64,000 nt of DNA. Source: Sandarakinorhabdus sp. (lineage in GTDB: Bacteria; Pseudomonadota; Alphaproteobacteria; Sphingomonadales; Sphingomonadaceae). The stretch covers positions 219,224 through 283,223 of the forward strand of contig JAIMKW010000001.1 of NCBI GenBank assembly GCA_020692215.1. Direction: 5' to 3'. Of this stretch, positions 43,057 to 51,427 are shown piece after piece. Below the pieces are notes generated by a model. That model saw nothing but the letters and a program-made list of their open reading frames with translations. It made no database searches and was not told where the DNA came from. The position numbers and the translations under genes were made by a program. Position 1 is the first letter of the stretch. The number at the start of each line of letters is the position of its first letter.

Positions 43057-43488
43057 TCAACCCTGCCCTCGCGCAAGGGCTATGATCTGATCCCTGGGAA
43101 GCGCACCCGAACGCCGGGCAATCTCCCGTCCACCGCGAAACAGGATCATCGTGGGAACAGACTGTATGCCCAGCGATGCTGCAACATCGGGCGCAGCATC
43201 GATATCCAGCTTGGCCAGCCGCACACCCGGCGTCACTGCGCGCGCTGCCTCGGCAAAGGCCGGCGCCATTGCCCGGCAGGGCCCGCACCAGGCCGCCCAG
43301 AAATCCACCAGAAGCGGGAGGCTTCCCCGGTCGCGGTGCAGGCGGAACCCGGCCGAATCCAGCACCATCGGCTCGCCCGGCAGCAGGGGCGCCTTGCATT
43401 TCCCGCATCTGGGGCTTTCGGCCAGCCGCTCGGCGGGCACCCGGTTGAGCGCACCGCAAACCGGGCAGGGCAGTATCTCATGTGTCAT
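43057..43488 (-). CDS. trxC: Thioredoxin 2 (TrxC)
   Basis: A 143-residue thioredoxin with an N-terminal zinc-binding extension (CPVCGALNR ... CGKCKAPLL: two CxxC pairs) followed by the thioredoxin fold with active site WAAWCGPCRAMAP and cis-proline loop SVPTMILF. TrxC is the oxidative-stress form that reduces disulfides and can also reduce protein and low-molecular-weight persulfides. Its ATG overlaps the stop of the ArsR regulator (ATGA), making it the last gene of the five-gene coupled leftward operon. Coupling to a likely persulfide sensor suggests a role in clearing persulfides. Confidence 0.95.
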   Translation of the reverse strand: MTHEILPCPVCGALNRVPAERLAESPRCGKCKAPLLPGEPMVLDSAGFRLHRDRGSLPLLVDFWAAWCGPCRAMAPAFAEAARAVTPGVRLAKLDIDAAPDVAASLGIQSVPTMILFRGGREIARRSGALPRDQIIALARGQG

Positions 43489-43853
43489 GCCAAAGCCTTG
43501 CTGCCAGAAGGCGGCAAACCCGCGTCACACACATCGCACAGCGCTTCCATCACGGCGCGCACCCGCGCATCGACAAGGCCGTAGCGCATCGATTGTCCTT
43601 CGCGCTCCGGGGCCACGATGCCAGCCTCGCGCAGCATGGCCAGATGCTGCGAAACGCGGGATTGCGAAAGCCCCGTCAGTGTCACCATTTCGCCCACCGT
43701 CGGGTGCAGGCCGCCGTCCTCGTCGCCCATCCCCATCCGGCACAGCATCTTCAAACGGTCGGGATTGGCCAGAAGCTTCAGAACTTTCGCCATGGCGTCG
43801 GCGTCCCGTCCAAGGGGCATCAATTCACCCGCTTCAATCTTCGCATGCTTCAT
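43485..43853 (-). CDS. ArsR-family regulator, SqrR/BigR/YgaV-like persulfide sensor
   Basis: A 122-residue winged-helix repressor: MAKVLKLLANPDRLKMLCRM, then the recognition helix LTGLSQSRVSQHLAMLREAGIV and wing REGQSMRYGLVD. Cys38, in the helix after NPDRL, and Cys106/Cys109 near the C-terminus (ALCDVCD) match the two redox cysteines of SqrR and BigR, which form a tetrasulfide bridge on exposure to persulfides and release DNA. The metal-site motif of ArsR proper (ELCVCDL in the DNA-binding helix) is absent. It is coupled at both ends, to the RND permease and to trxC, and probably controls the divergent promoter at 48577-48621. Sensing chemistry is inferred from the Cys pattern. Confidence 0.9.
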   Translation of the reverse strand: MKHAKIEAGELMPLGRDADAMAKVLKLLANPDRLKMLCRMGMGDEDGGLHPTVGEMVTLTGLSQSRVSQHLAMLREAGIVAPEREGQSMRYGLVDARVRAVMEALCDVCDAGLPPSGSKALA

Positions 43854-46800
43854 GCCGGAACCGGTCCTTCCTCTCTGGCCCCCATGCCTGTGCTTGCGGG
43901 CAGTCCATCATCGCGCAGCAGCACATAGATTGCCGGGATAACCAGAACCGTCAGCGCAGTGGAAGATGCAAGCCCGAACAGCAGCGAAATCGCAAGCCCC
44001 TGGAAGATCGGATCCATCATGATCGTCGCCGCCCCGATCATGGCGGCAAGCGCCGTCAGAAGGATCGGCTTGAAGCGGATCCGGCCAGCTTCCAGCAGCA
44101 CGTCGCGCAGCGGCTTTCCGGGGGCCTTGGCATGGTTGATGAAATCGACCAGCAGGATCGAGTTGCGAACGATGATGCCCGCCAGCGCAATGAACCCGAT
44201 CATCGAGGTTGCCGTGAACGGCGCCGAAAACAGCATATGGCCGATCACGATCCCCACCAGTGTCAATGGAACAGGCGTCAGGATCACAAGGGGCATCTTG
44301 AAGTTGCGGAACTGCGCAACCACCAGCACATAGATGCCCAGCAGGGCCACCAGAAAGGCCCCGCCCATGTCGCGGAAGGTCACCCATGTGATCTCCCACT
44401 CGCCGTCCCACAGCAGGGTCGGAACCTGCTCGTCATCCGGTTGGCCGTTCAGCCGAACCACGGGCTTGACCAACCCCGCGCCGCCCCAGTCGAAGCTGTC
44501 GATCGCATCGTGCACGGCCAGCATGCCATAGATCGGCGCTTCGGCACTGCCGGCAAGCTCGGCCATCACCATGTCGGCAGCGCGGCCATTGCGGCGGAAC
44601 AGCATGTGCGATCCCTGCGATCGGGTTGCTGTCACCAGCTCGCCCATTTCCACCAGCCGCGGGCCGGCGGGCGTTTGCGCCATGGCAACCGGCGTTGCCC
44701 TCAATGTCTGGTTCCACACCCGGTCCTGCTGGTCGAGCGCGATTTCGATCGGCAGCGGGGTCTGCTCGGCGCCGCGCGGCGCAAAGCCCATAACCTGCCG
44801 CCCCATCACTGCGCCCACACTGTCCAGCACCTGCTGTTCGGAAAGGCCCATCTGGTCCAGCGTTGCCCGGTTGGGCACCAGCCGCAGTTCGGGGCCGGGC
44901 TGCGCAAAGCTGTTCTGCACATCCACGATGAACGGGATTTCGCGGAACAGCTTTTCCATCTGCACCGCAGTCGCGCGGCGCGTCTGTTCATCCGGCCCGT
45001 AGATTTCGGCCAGCAGCGTTGCCATCACCGGGGGGCCCGGCGGCGTTTCCACCACTTTCAGGGTTGCGCCCTGCGGCAGAGGCACCGCTTTCAGCGCCGT
45101 GCGCAGCGCAAGCGCCACGTCGTGGCTGGAACGGGTCCGCTCCGATCGGTGCTGCAGCGTCACCATCACATCGCCCATGTTCGGGTCTGATCGCAGGAAA
45201 TAGTGGCGCACCAGTCCATTGAAGTTGAACGGCGCGGATGTTCCCGCATGCACGTCCATGGCGGTCACTTCGGGCATCGTCTTTGTCACGTCGGCCAGCG
45301 CCAGCAGGCTGCGCTGTGTATCCTCCAGGCTGGTGCCAACGGGCATGTCCAGCACCAGCTGCAGCTCCGATTTGTTGTCGAACGGCAGCAGCTTCACCGT
45401 CACCGCCTGGAAATAGAACATCGAGCAGGCAACAATCGTCGCCACGCCCACCACAACCAGGAACATGCGCGCAGAGCCCTTGCTGGCAATCACCGGCCTG
45501 GCCACGCTTTCATACAGTGCGCCCAGCCTGCCACCATGGGCATCCTGCGCGTGCGATGCTGCGCCGAACAGCGCCATGCGGGCAAAGCGCACCATCAGCC
45601 AGGGCGCGATGATGACCGCCACGAAAAAGGAAAAGATCATCGCGGCCGATGCATTCACCGGAATCGGCGCCATGTAAGGGCCCATCAGGCCCGAAACGAA
45701 CAGCATGGGCAGCAGCGCCGCCACCACCGTCAGGGTTGCAACGATCGTGGGGTTCCCCACCTCGGCGACGCCTTCGATAGCGGCCTGCACCTTGCTGCGG
45801 TCATCGTCCATCGCCCAGTGCCGGGCGATATTCTCGATCACCACGATGGCGTCATCCACCAGGATGCCGATGGAAAAGATCAGCGCAAACAGGCTGACCC
45901 GGTTGATCGTGTAGCCCATCAGGTTGGATGCGAACATGGTCAGCAGGATTGTCGTCGGGATGACGATGGCGGTCACCGCCGCTTCCCGCCAGCCAACCGC
46001 AAAGCCCACCAGAATCACGATGGAAACGGTCGCCAGCGCCAGGTGGAACAGCAGCTCGTTGGCTTTCTCATTCGCCGTCTCGCCATAGTTGCGGGTCACG
46101 TCCACGCGAACGCCATCGGGCACCAGCAGGCCCTGCATCTGCCCGACGCGCGCAACGATCGCTTCCGACACGGTTACCGCATTGGCGCCGCTGCGCTTGG
46201 CGATCGCGATGGAAACGGCAGGCGCCATCTCCCATTGTCGGCTCTCGCCGGCCCGCAGCCGCCAAACCCGCGCCTGCTCATCCGATGGCCCCTGCGAAAC
46301 CCGCGCCACATCCGAAAGATAAACGGGCGCCCCAGTAACCGATCGCAGCGTCAGCCGCTCCAGCGCCGCGGCAGATCCTATCCCGCCGCCTGCCACCACC
46401 ATAGCCGCGTCGCCCGCTTCGCGAACGGTCCCCGCGGGAAACTGCCGCGAGGCCTGCGCAACCGCCTCCATCACCGCTGAAAGCGGCACGCCATGCGCCG
46501 CCAGCCGCGCCGGGTCGGGCACAATCCGGATCGCCTCGGCCTGCCCGCCCACAAGGAAGGTCAGCCCCACATCGGGCACCTTCAGCATCTCGGTTCGCAG
46601 CCGCTCGGCCACCTGCCGCAGGTCGCGGTCGCTCCATCTGTCGGCCACATCGGCCTGCGGCGAAAGGGTCAGCACCACGATCGGCACGTCGTCGATCCCG
46701 CGCACCGTTACCTTGGGCCAGGTGATCCCCGGCGGCGCGCGGTCTGCATTGGCCTGCAAGCGTTCATGCACGCGAATGGCAGCATCCTCCGGGCGGGATC

Positions 46801-47179
46801 CCACCACAAAGCGCGCCGTCACCATCACCCCATGGTCACGCGCCTGCACATAGACATGCTCGACGCCGGGCGTCGCCATCAGAATCTCTTCCAGCGGCTT
46901 TCCCACATGCTCCACCGCTTCGGATGCCGTCATGCCGGGCACCATCAGCTCGATGTCCACCATCGGCACCGAAATCTGCGGCTCTTCCTCGCGCGGGATG
47001 GTTGCAATCGCCAGCAGGCCCACGAGGATCGCTGCCAGCAGAAACAGCGGTGTCAAAGGGGACTGGATGGTGGCAGCGGTGATCCGCCCGGCGATGCCGA
47101 GCTTCACCGGCTCTTGGGAAGCCCGGCCATCGGGAACAGGGCCATCGGTAACAGGACCATGGGGCGTGGCGGCCGTCAC
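43850..47179 (-). CDS. RND efflux transporter, inner-membrane permease
   Basis: An 1109-residue AcrB/MexB-like permease with 12 transmembrane helices and two large periplasmic loops. TM1 and the post-TM1 start (LAIATIPREEEPQISVP), the pseudo-symmetric MVPGMTASEAVEHVGKPLEE, and TM4 with the proton-relay Asp pair GILVDDAIVVIENIARH are visible; the second half ends VLVIPAIYVLLRDD. The EEEPQISVPMVDI stretch is typical of the branch that often accompanies heavy-metal or small-molecule adaptors rather than classic multidrug HAE-1 pumps. It follows the adaptor gene with an ATGA overlap, and its own stop overlaps the ArsR start. The outer-membrane partner is on the divergent operon. Substrate unknown. 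Confidence 0.94.
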   Translation of the reverse strand: MTAATPHGPVTDGPVPDGRASQEPVKLGIAGRITAATIQSPLTPLFLLAAILVGLLAIATIPREEEPQISVPMVDIELMVPGMTASEAVEHVGKPLEEILMATPGVEHVYVQARDHGVMVTARFVVGSRPEDAAIRVHERLQANADRAPPGITWPKVTVRGIDDVPIVVLTLSPQADVADRWSDRDLRQVAERLRTEMLKVPDVGLTFLVGGQAEAIRIVPDPARLAAHGVPLSAVMEAVAQASRQFPAGTVREAGDAAMVVAGGGIGSAAALERLTLRSVTGAPVYLSDVARVSQGPSDEQARVWRLRAGESRQWEMAPAVSIAIAKRSGANAVTVSEAIVARVGQMQGLLVPDGVRVDVTRNYGETANEKANELLFHLALATVSIVILVGFAVGWREAAVTAIVIPTTILLTMFASNLMGYTINRVSLFALIFSIGILVDDAIVVIENIARHWAMDDDRSKVQAAIEGVAEVGNPTIVATLTVVAALLPMLFVSGLMGPYMAPIPVNASAAMIFSFFVAVIIAPWLMVRFARMALFGAASHAQDAHGGRLGALYESVARPVIASKGSARMFLVVVGVATIVACSMFYFQAVTVKLLPFDNKSELQLVLDMPVGTSLEDTQRSLLALADVTKTMPEVTAMDVHAGTSAPFNFNGLVRHYFLRSDPNMGDVMVTLQHRSERTRSSHDVALALRTALKAVPLPQGATLKVVETPPGPPVMATLLAEIYGPDEQTRRATAVQMEKLFREIPFIVDVQNSFAQPGPELRLVPNRATLDQMGLSEQQVLDSVGAVMGRQVMGFAPRGAEQTPLPIEIALDQQDRVWNQTLRATPVAMAQTPAGPRLVEMGELVTATRSQGSHMLFRRNGRAADMVMAELAGSAEAPIYGMLAVHDAIDSFDWGGAGLVKPVVRLNGQPDDEQVPTLLWDGEWEITWVTFRDMGGAFLVALLGIYVLVVAQFRNFKMPLVILTPVPLTLVGIVIGHMLFSAPFTATSMIGFIALAGIIVRNSILLVDFINHAKAPGKPLRDVLLEAGRIRFKPILLTALAAMIGAATIMMDPIFQGLAISLLFGLASSTALTVLVIPAIYVLLRDDGLPASTGMGAREEGPVPA

Positions 47180-48219
47180 TTTGCAGCCTTCCCGATCACT
47201 GTGTCACCGGCCTTCAGGCCCGACAGGATCTCAACAGTCTGGGTGCCGGGGATGGGCCTGATTTCCACCGGCACATCCGATGCGCGCTTGCCATCGGCTG
47301 AAACCAGCGTTGCGAAATGCAGCCCGAAGCGCGGATCAACGAAGCGCGCAGGCACCACCAGCGCCTCGCGGACACCCACGTCCACCCGCGCCAGAACCCG
47401 CTGGCCCACAAGCGCCGGCTCCAGCAGCGCAACACTGGCATCCGCTGTCAGCCGCCCGCCGGAAATGCCGGGATAGATCTTCGTCACGCGGCCGGCCACC
47501 GCGGTATCCGCAGGCCGTCCGGCAAGCCCCGTGATCGTCACCGGCGCGCCAACGGCAAGGCTGCGGCCCAGCGCCTCGGGCACGTCCAGCCGAACCACGG
47601 GCGGCCCGGCCGTGATCGTCGCGATCACCATGCCGGGCGCCACTGCCGATCCGGCGGGAATGTCGGCCCGCAGCACGCGCCCGTCTGCGGGCGCCACAAC
47701 CGCGCCCTGCCCGGCAACGGCGTTGACTGCGCCCTGCTGGGCCCGCGCGGCCTTCACCTGCGCATCCGCCGCCCGCGATGCAGCCGTCGCGTCATCCAGC
47801 CGGGCCCTGGCGTAAACACCTTCCCTGTGCAGGAAGCTGATACGGTCGAGTTCGGCGCGTGCGCGTGCGGCCTGCGCTTCGGCTGCCGCCGCCTGCGCGC
47901 CATAGGCGCCCGCTTCCTGCCCAAGCCTGCTGTCGGTGATGGTGGCAATCCGCTGGCCGGCGCGCACCCTGTCGCCCTCGCGCACGGAAAGCTCGGACAC
48001 TATGCCAGGAATCCGTGCCCGCACTTCGGCCATGTCGCGCGTGGTGATGGTGGCGCCCACTTCGGCCACATCGGCAATGCGCGATGGTTGCAGCACCAGC
48101 CGCTCGCCCGCCGGCACATCGGCAACAACGGCTCGCTCAGGCGTTTCGCTGCTGCAGCCGGCAAGCGCTGTTGCCAGAAACAGGGTCGCCACGCCCCCCA
48201 AAGCCACCCAGTGCCGCAC
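47176..48219 (-). CDS. RND efflux periplasmic adaptor (HlyD/MFP family), lipoprotein
   Basis: A 347-residue membrane-fusion protein linking the RND permease to TolC. The N-terminal lipobox LAGC (ALAGCSSE) indicates lipid anchoring. Order of domains: half-lipoyl (VRARIPGIVSELSVREGDRVRAGQ), a helical hairpin (QAAAAEAQAARARAELDRISFL), second half-lipoyl (QGAVVAPADGRVLRADIPAGSAV), then beta-barrel and membrane-proximal segments ending TVEILSGLKAGDTVIGKA. It starts three bases after the rhodanese stop and overlaps the permease start, so the three are tightly coupled. Confidence 0.94.
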   Translation of the reverse strand: MRHWVALGGVATLFLATALAGCSSETPERAVVADVPAGERLVLQPSRIADVAEVGATITTRDMAEVRARIPGIVSELSVREGDRVRAGQRIATITDSRLGQEAGAYGAQAAAAEAQAARARAELDRISFLHREGVYARARLDDATAASRAADAQVKAARAQQGAVNAVAGQGAVVAPADGRVLRADIPAGSAVAPGMVIATITAGPPVVRLDVPEALGRSLAVGAPVTITGLAGRPADTAVAGRVTKIYPGISGGRLTADASVALLEPALVGQRVLARVDVGVREALVVPARFVDPRFGLHFATLVSADGKRASDVPVEIRPIPGTQTVEILSGLKAGDTVIGKAAK

Positions 48220-48222
48220 CCC

Positions 48223-48564
48223 TCAGGCCCCGCGTTCGACAGGAAGCCCGGCGGCCACCCAGGCCCCCATGCCACCCGCCAGATGCCCATCGACCGACGC
48301 GCGCGCCGCATCGCACTGGGCCAGCGCCTTGGCGGATCGCCCGCCGGCAGCGCAATTCAGCACCAGCGGCAAACCGCCCGAATCGGGAAGCTGGCCGGCC
48401 GAAAAGGCGGAAAGCGGCAGGTTGATCGCGCCGGGAATATGGCCGGCGGCAAATTCGTGTGCCTCGCGCACATCCACCACAACCACTGCGCCACGCTCCA
48501 CCATCGGCGCCAGCGCCGCCGGCGGAATATCGCGGGGGTTTGCAGCATTGCCTGAACCAGCCAT
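48223..48564 (-). CDS. Rhodanese-domain protein, single domain
   Basis: A 113-residue sulfurtransferase. It has the fold start (IPPAALAPMVERGAVVVVDVREAHEFAAGHIPGA), the active-site loop LVLNCAAGGRSAKA with catalytic Cys in CxxGGRS, and the end GGMGAWVAAGLPVE. Rhodaneses carry sulfane sulfur on the loop Cys and pass it to thiols or cyanide. AGGAG sits eight bases before the ATG at 48564. It is the first gene of the leftward operon (rhodanese, adaptor, permease, ArsR regulator, trxC). In E. coli YgaV/YgaP a rhodanese-DUF2892 fusion is paired with an ArsR regulator; here the two YgaP halves are split across the divergent operons. Confidence 0.93.
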   Translation of the reverse strand: MAGSGNAANPRDIPPAALAPMVERGAVVVVDVREAHEFAAGHIPGAINLPLSAFSAGQLPDSGGLPLVLNCAAGGRSAKALAQCDAARASVDGHLAGGMGAWVAAGLPVERGA

Positions 48565-48576
48565 TTCAGCATCTCC

Positions 48577-48621
48577 TATATTACGACTTGCGTATATGCC
48601 ATATCCATAATATAAGTTCAA
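48577..48621. promoter_or_regulatory. Overlapping divergent promoters with operator palindrome
   Basis: AT-rich island in the 100-bp gap between the rhodanese and the flavoprotein. Rightward: TTGCGT (48588-48593), 17 bases, TATAAG (48611-48616). Leftward: TTGAAC (complement of 48616-48621), 17 bases, CATATA (48593-48598). The perfect palindrome ATATGCCATAT (48594-48604) lies in the spacer of the rightward promoter and partly over the leftward -10. A wider inverted repeat TATATTA (48577-48583) and TAATATA (48608-48614) flanks it. This is a natural site for the operon's ArsR-family repressor, which is inferred. Confidence 0.7.
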
Positions 48622-48664
48622 GCATCAAGCGCGCTTCGTCAACAGGGCTGCAAGGAGGTTGGAA

Positions 48665-49945
48665 ATGGCAAAACCAAGGATCGTGGTGCTCGGCGCCGGG
48701 CTAGGCGGCACCATTGCTGCGTACGAGATTGCGGAAGCCACCAAGGGCCGAGCGGAGCTGATGGTCGTTGCCAACAGCGATGATTACTGGTTCGTCCCCT
48801 CCAACCCCTGGGTTGCAGTGCGCTGGCGCGAGCCCGAGGCCATTCGCGTTCACCTCCCGCCGGTGATGGCAAAGAAAAAGATCGGTTTCACTTCGGTCGG
48901 TGCAAAGCGCGTTCACCCCGCCGAAAACCGGCTGGAGCTGAACGATGGCACCGACATATCCTACGACTGGCTGGTGATCGCCACCGGCCCCGATCTCGCC
49001 TTCGACGAGATTCCCGGCTTCGGCCCGCAGGCCAACACCATTTCCATCTGCCAGACAGATCATGCCGCCGCCGCCGCCGACCTGTTCGATACGCTCGCGG
49101 CAGATCCAAAGCCGGTCATCGTGGGCGCAGCCCAGGGCGCATCCTGCTTCGGGCCGGCCTATGAATTCGCGATGCTGCTCGATACCGAGCTCAAGCGCCG
49201 CAAGGTGCGTGACCGGGTGCCGATGACCTTCGTGACGCCCGAGCCCTATATCGGCCACCTCGGGCTCGATGGGGTCGGCGATACCAAGGGCCTGCTCGAA
49301 AGCGAGATGCGCGACCGCCACATCAAGTGGATCACCTCGGCCCGCGTCACCTCGGTCGATCCGGGGATGCTGCATGTGGAAGAAATCGCAGAAGGCGGCG
49401 CGGTCACGAAGACCCATGATCTGCCCTTCGGCATGGCAATGCTGATGCCCCCGTTCCGCGGCGTTCCGGCCGTCATGGGGATCGAGGGGCTCACCAACCC
49501 GCGCGGCTTCATCCTGATCGACAAGCACCAGCGCAATCCGGCCTTCCCCAATGTGTTTGCGCTCGGCGTGTGCGTTGCGATCCCGCCAACGGGGCCGACC
49601 CCGGTGCCGGTCGGCGTGCCGAAAACCGGCTTCATGATCGAAAGCATGGTCACTGCCATCGCCAGCAACCTGTCCGACCTCCTCGATGGCAAGGAGCCCA
49701 GTTTCGAGGCTAGCTGGAACGCCATCTGCCTTGCCGATTTCGGTGATGGCGGTGTCGCCTTCGTGGCCCAGCCGCAGATCCCGCCGCGCAACACCAACTG
49801 GTCGTCCAGCGGCAAGTGGGTGCATGTCGCCAAGATCGGGTTCGAAAAATACTTCCTGCGCAAGGTGCGCAAGGGCGAAAGCGAGCCCTTCTACGAAAAG
49901 CTCGCGCTCGATGTGATGGGCATCAAAAAGCTCCGTGACCGCTAG
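48665..49945 (+). CDS. Sulfide:quinone oxidoreductase-like FAD protein
   Basis: A 426-residue flavoprotein. FAD binding: IVVLGAGLGGTIAAYEI (residues 6-22) and the second part YDWLVIATGPDLAF. Three cysteines, Cys129 (TISICQTDH), Cys161 (GAAQGASCFGPAYEF) and Cys303 (FALGVCVAIPPTGPTPVPVGVPKTG), occupy positions matching the catalytic set of sulfide:quinone oxidoreductases (Cys128/160/356 in the Acidithiobacillus enzyme). The VPVGVPKTGFMIESM segment is diagnostic. It would oxidise sulfide at the membrane and pass electrons to quinone, forming a sulfur product on Cys. ATG 48665 follows GGAGG. It is the first gene of the rightward operon, and a flavocytochrome-type sulfide dehydrogenase is the main alternative. 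Confidence 0.9.
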   Translation: MAKPRIVVLGAGLGGTIAAYEIAEATKGRAELMVVANSDDYWFVPSNPWVAVRWREPEAIRVHLPPVMAKKKIGFTSVGAKRVHPAENRLELNDGTDISYDWLVIATGPDLAFDEIPGFGPQANTISICQTDHAAAAADLFDTLAADPKPVIVGAAQGASCFGPAYEFAMLLDTELKRRKVRDRVPMTFVTPEPYIGHLGLDGVGDTKGLLESEMRDRHIKWITSARVTSVDPGMLHVEEIAEGGAVTKTHDLPFGMAMLMPPFRGVPAVMGIEGLTNPRGFILIDKHQRNPAFPNVFALGVCVAIPPTGPTPVPVGVPKTGFMIESMVTAIASNLSDLLDGKEPSFEASWNAICLADFGDGGVAFVAQPQIPPRNTNWSSSGKWVHVAKIGFEKYFLRKVRKGESEPFYEKLALDVMGIKKLRDR

Positions 49946-49960
49946 ACGAAAGGACATCTC

Positions 49961-50164
49961 ATGAACCTCGATCGTGCCGTTCTGGCCTTTGCCGCCGTTG
50001 TCGTGCTGCTGGGCCTTGCGCTTGGCCTCACGGTCCACCCCTGGTGGTTCGCGCTCACCGCCTTTGCCGGGCTGAACATGCTACAGGCTGCTTTCACGGG
50101 TTTTTGCCCTGCCGCCATGCTGTTCCGGAAGCTCGGCATCCCGTCGGGCAACGCCTTCCGCTAG
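49961..50164 (+). CDS. YgaP-like DUF2892 membrane protein
   Basis: A 67-residue inner-membrane protein. Two transmembrane helices (VLAFAAVVVLLGLALGLTV and WWFALTAFAGLNMLQAAFTG) end in GFCPAAMLFRKLGIP, the conserved Cys-containing signature of the membrane domain of YgaP, which in E. coli is fused to a rhodanese domain. Here the rhodanese is a separate gene across the promoter. The conserved Cys may take part in sulfane-sulfur handling at the membrane. It lies 15 bases after the flavoprotein and five before the TolC-family gene. Confidence 0.92.
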   Translation: MNLDRAVLAFAAVVVLLGLALGLTVHPWWFALTAFAGLNMLQAAFTGFCPAAMLFRKLGIPSGNAFR

Positions 50165-50168
50165 GCTG

Positions 50169-51413
50169 ATGCGCGCAGCCCTTATGCTTGCTGCCGCGCT
50201 GTGGCTGGCAGCGCCCGCAGCTGCGGTTTCGCTCGATGAAGCGATAGCCGCCGCATTGGCGACAGCGCCCGCTGCCCTGCAAGCCGAAGCCGGGCTCGAA
50301 GCTGCCGACGCGCGCCTGCGCCAGGCCCGCGGTGCCGCGCTGCCGTCGGCCAGCGTGTCGGGCTCCATCGGCACCGGCAGGCTCGATCCAAAGGGCTATT
50401 TCGGGCTGACAGCGCAGGATGTCACGCCACGCGCAGCCATGGCCGCCATCGAACAGCCGCTGTTCGCTGGCGGCCGGATCAACGCCGGCCGTGAAGCCGC
50501 GGTGGCCGGGCGCGCGGGGGCACAAGCCACCCTTGCGCTCACCCGCGCAACGCTCGCGGCCGAAGTCGCAAACGCTTATGCCGCCATCCTCACCGCCAAC
50601 CGGGAAGTGGAGCTGCGCCGCGCCCAGCTGGCGCAGATGGCCGAAATCGAGCGTCAGGCAGGCTTGCGCTACAAGGCCGGCGAAGCCCCATCCACAGATC
50701 TTTCCCAGGCCCGCGCGCGGCTTGCCGAAACCGAGGCGGGCCTTGCGGCTGCCACCGGCGAAAGGGCCGGCGCGATCGCCCGCTTCCAGGCGCTCACCGG
50801 GCTTGATGCCGATGCGCTGCAGCCGCTTCCCCCGCCGCCCGCGCAGCCGCCCACGCGCGATACGGCCATCAGTTCGGCTCTTTCCGCCAACCCGGCGCTG
50901 GCGATGGCCAGCCGGTCCGTCGATGCCGCAGCCGCGCAGGCAAAGGCCGCCCGGGCCGATTGGCTGCCCAGCGTCGGTGCCTTTGCCGAAGCCTCGATGG
51001 TGCGCGACCAGTTCTTTCCCGATTATGTCGCTGATCAGGCCGTTGTCGGCGTTCGCGCGCGCTGGACCCTGTTCGATGGTGGCCGCCAGGGGCGCATCGC
51101 CGAGGCAGACGCCAACCGCCGCGCAGCGCAGGCCGCGCAGGATGGTGCCCGCCGCACGCTGCAGGCCGAAACGATTGCCGCCTATGAGGGGATGACAGCC
51201 GCCCGGCTGATGGTGGATGCCAGCGTCCGCCGCGAAGCTGCAGCGGCGGAGGCCTTGCGCGCAACCCGGCTCGAGGTGAAAGTGGGGATGAAACCCCAAC
51301 TGGCCCTTCTGGACGCCGAGCGCGAGGCTATCGATGCCGCCGTCGCCGCCGCGCGCGCCCAGGGGGCTCTGGTTGCTGCCGGCTGGCGCCTGAAAGCACT
51401 CACCGGCGCATGA
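50169..51413 (+). CDS. TolC-family outer-membrane efflux protein
   Basis: A 414-residue outer-membrane channel component. After the signal peptide MRAALMLAAALWLAAPAAA come SLDEAIAAALATAPAALQAEAGLEAADARL and the long alpha-helical hairpins characteristic of TolC/OprM (RATLAAEVANAYAAILTANREVELRRAQLAQMAEIERQAGLRYKAGEAP, and a second copy LRATRLEVKVGMKPQLALLDAEREAID). It supplies the outer-membrane exit for the RND permease and adaptor encoded on the divergent operon. It starts five bases after the DUF2892 gene. Confidence 0.93.
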   Translation: MRAALMLAAALWLAAPAAAVSLDEAIAAALATAPAALQAEAGLEAADARLRQARGAALPSASVSGSIGTGRLDPKGYFGLTAQDVTPRAAMAAIEQPLFAGGRINAGREAAVAGRAGAQATLALTRATLAAEVANAYAAILTANREVELRRAQLAQMAEIERQAGLRYKAGEAPSTDLSQARARLAETEAGLAAATGERAGAIARFQALTGLDADALQPLPPPPAQPPTRDTAISSALSANPALAMASRSVDAAAAQAKAARADWLPSVGAFAEASMVRDQFFPDYVADQAVVGVRARWTLFDGGRQGRIAEADANRRAAQAAQDGARRTLQAETIAAYEGMTAARLMVDASVRREAAAAEALRATRLEVKVGMKPQLALLDAEREAIDAAVAAARAQGALVAAGWRLKALTGA

Positions 51414-51427
51414 GAAGGACATAGCAT

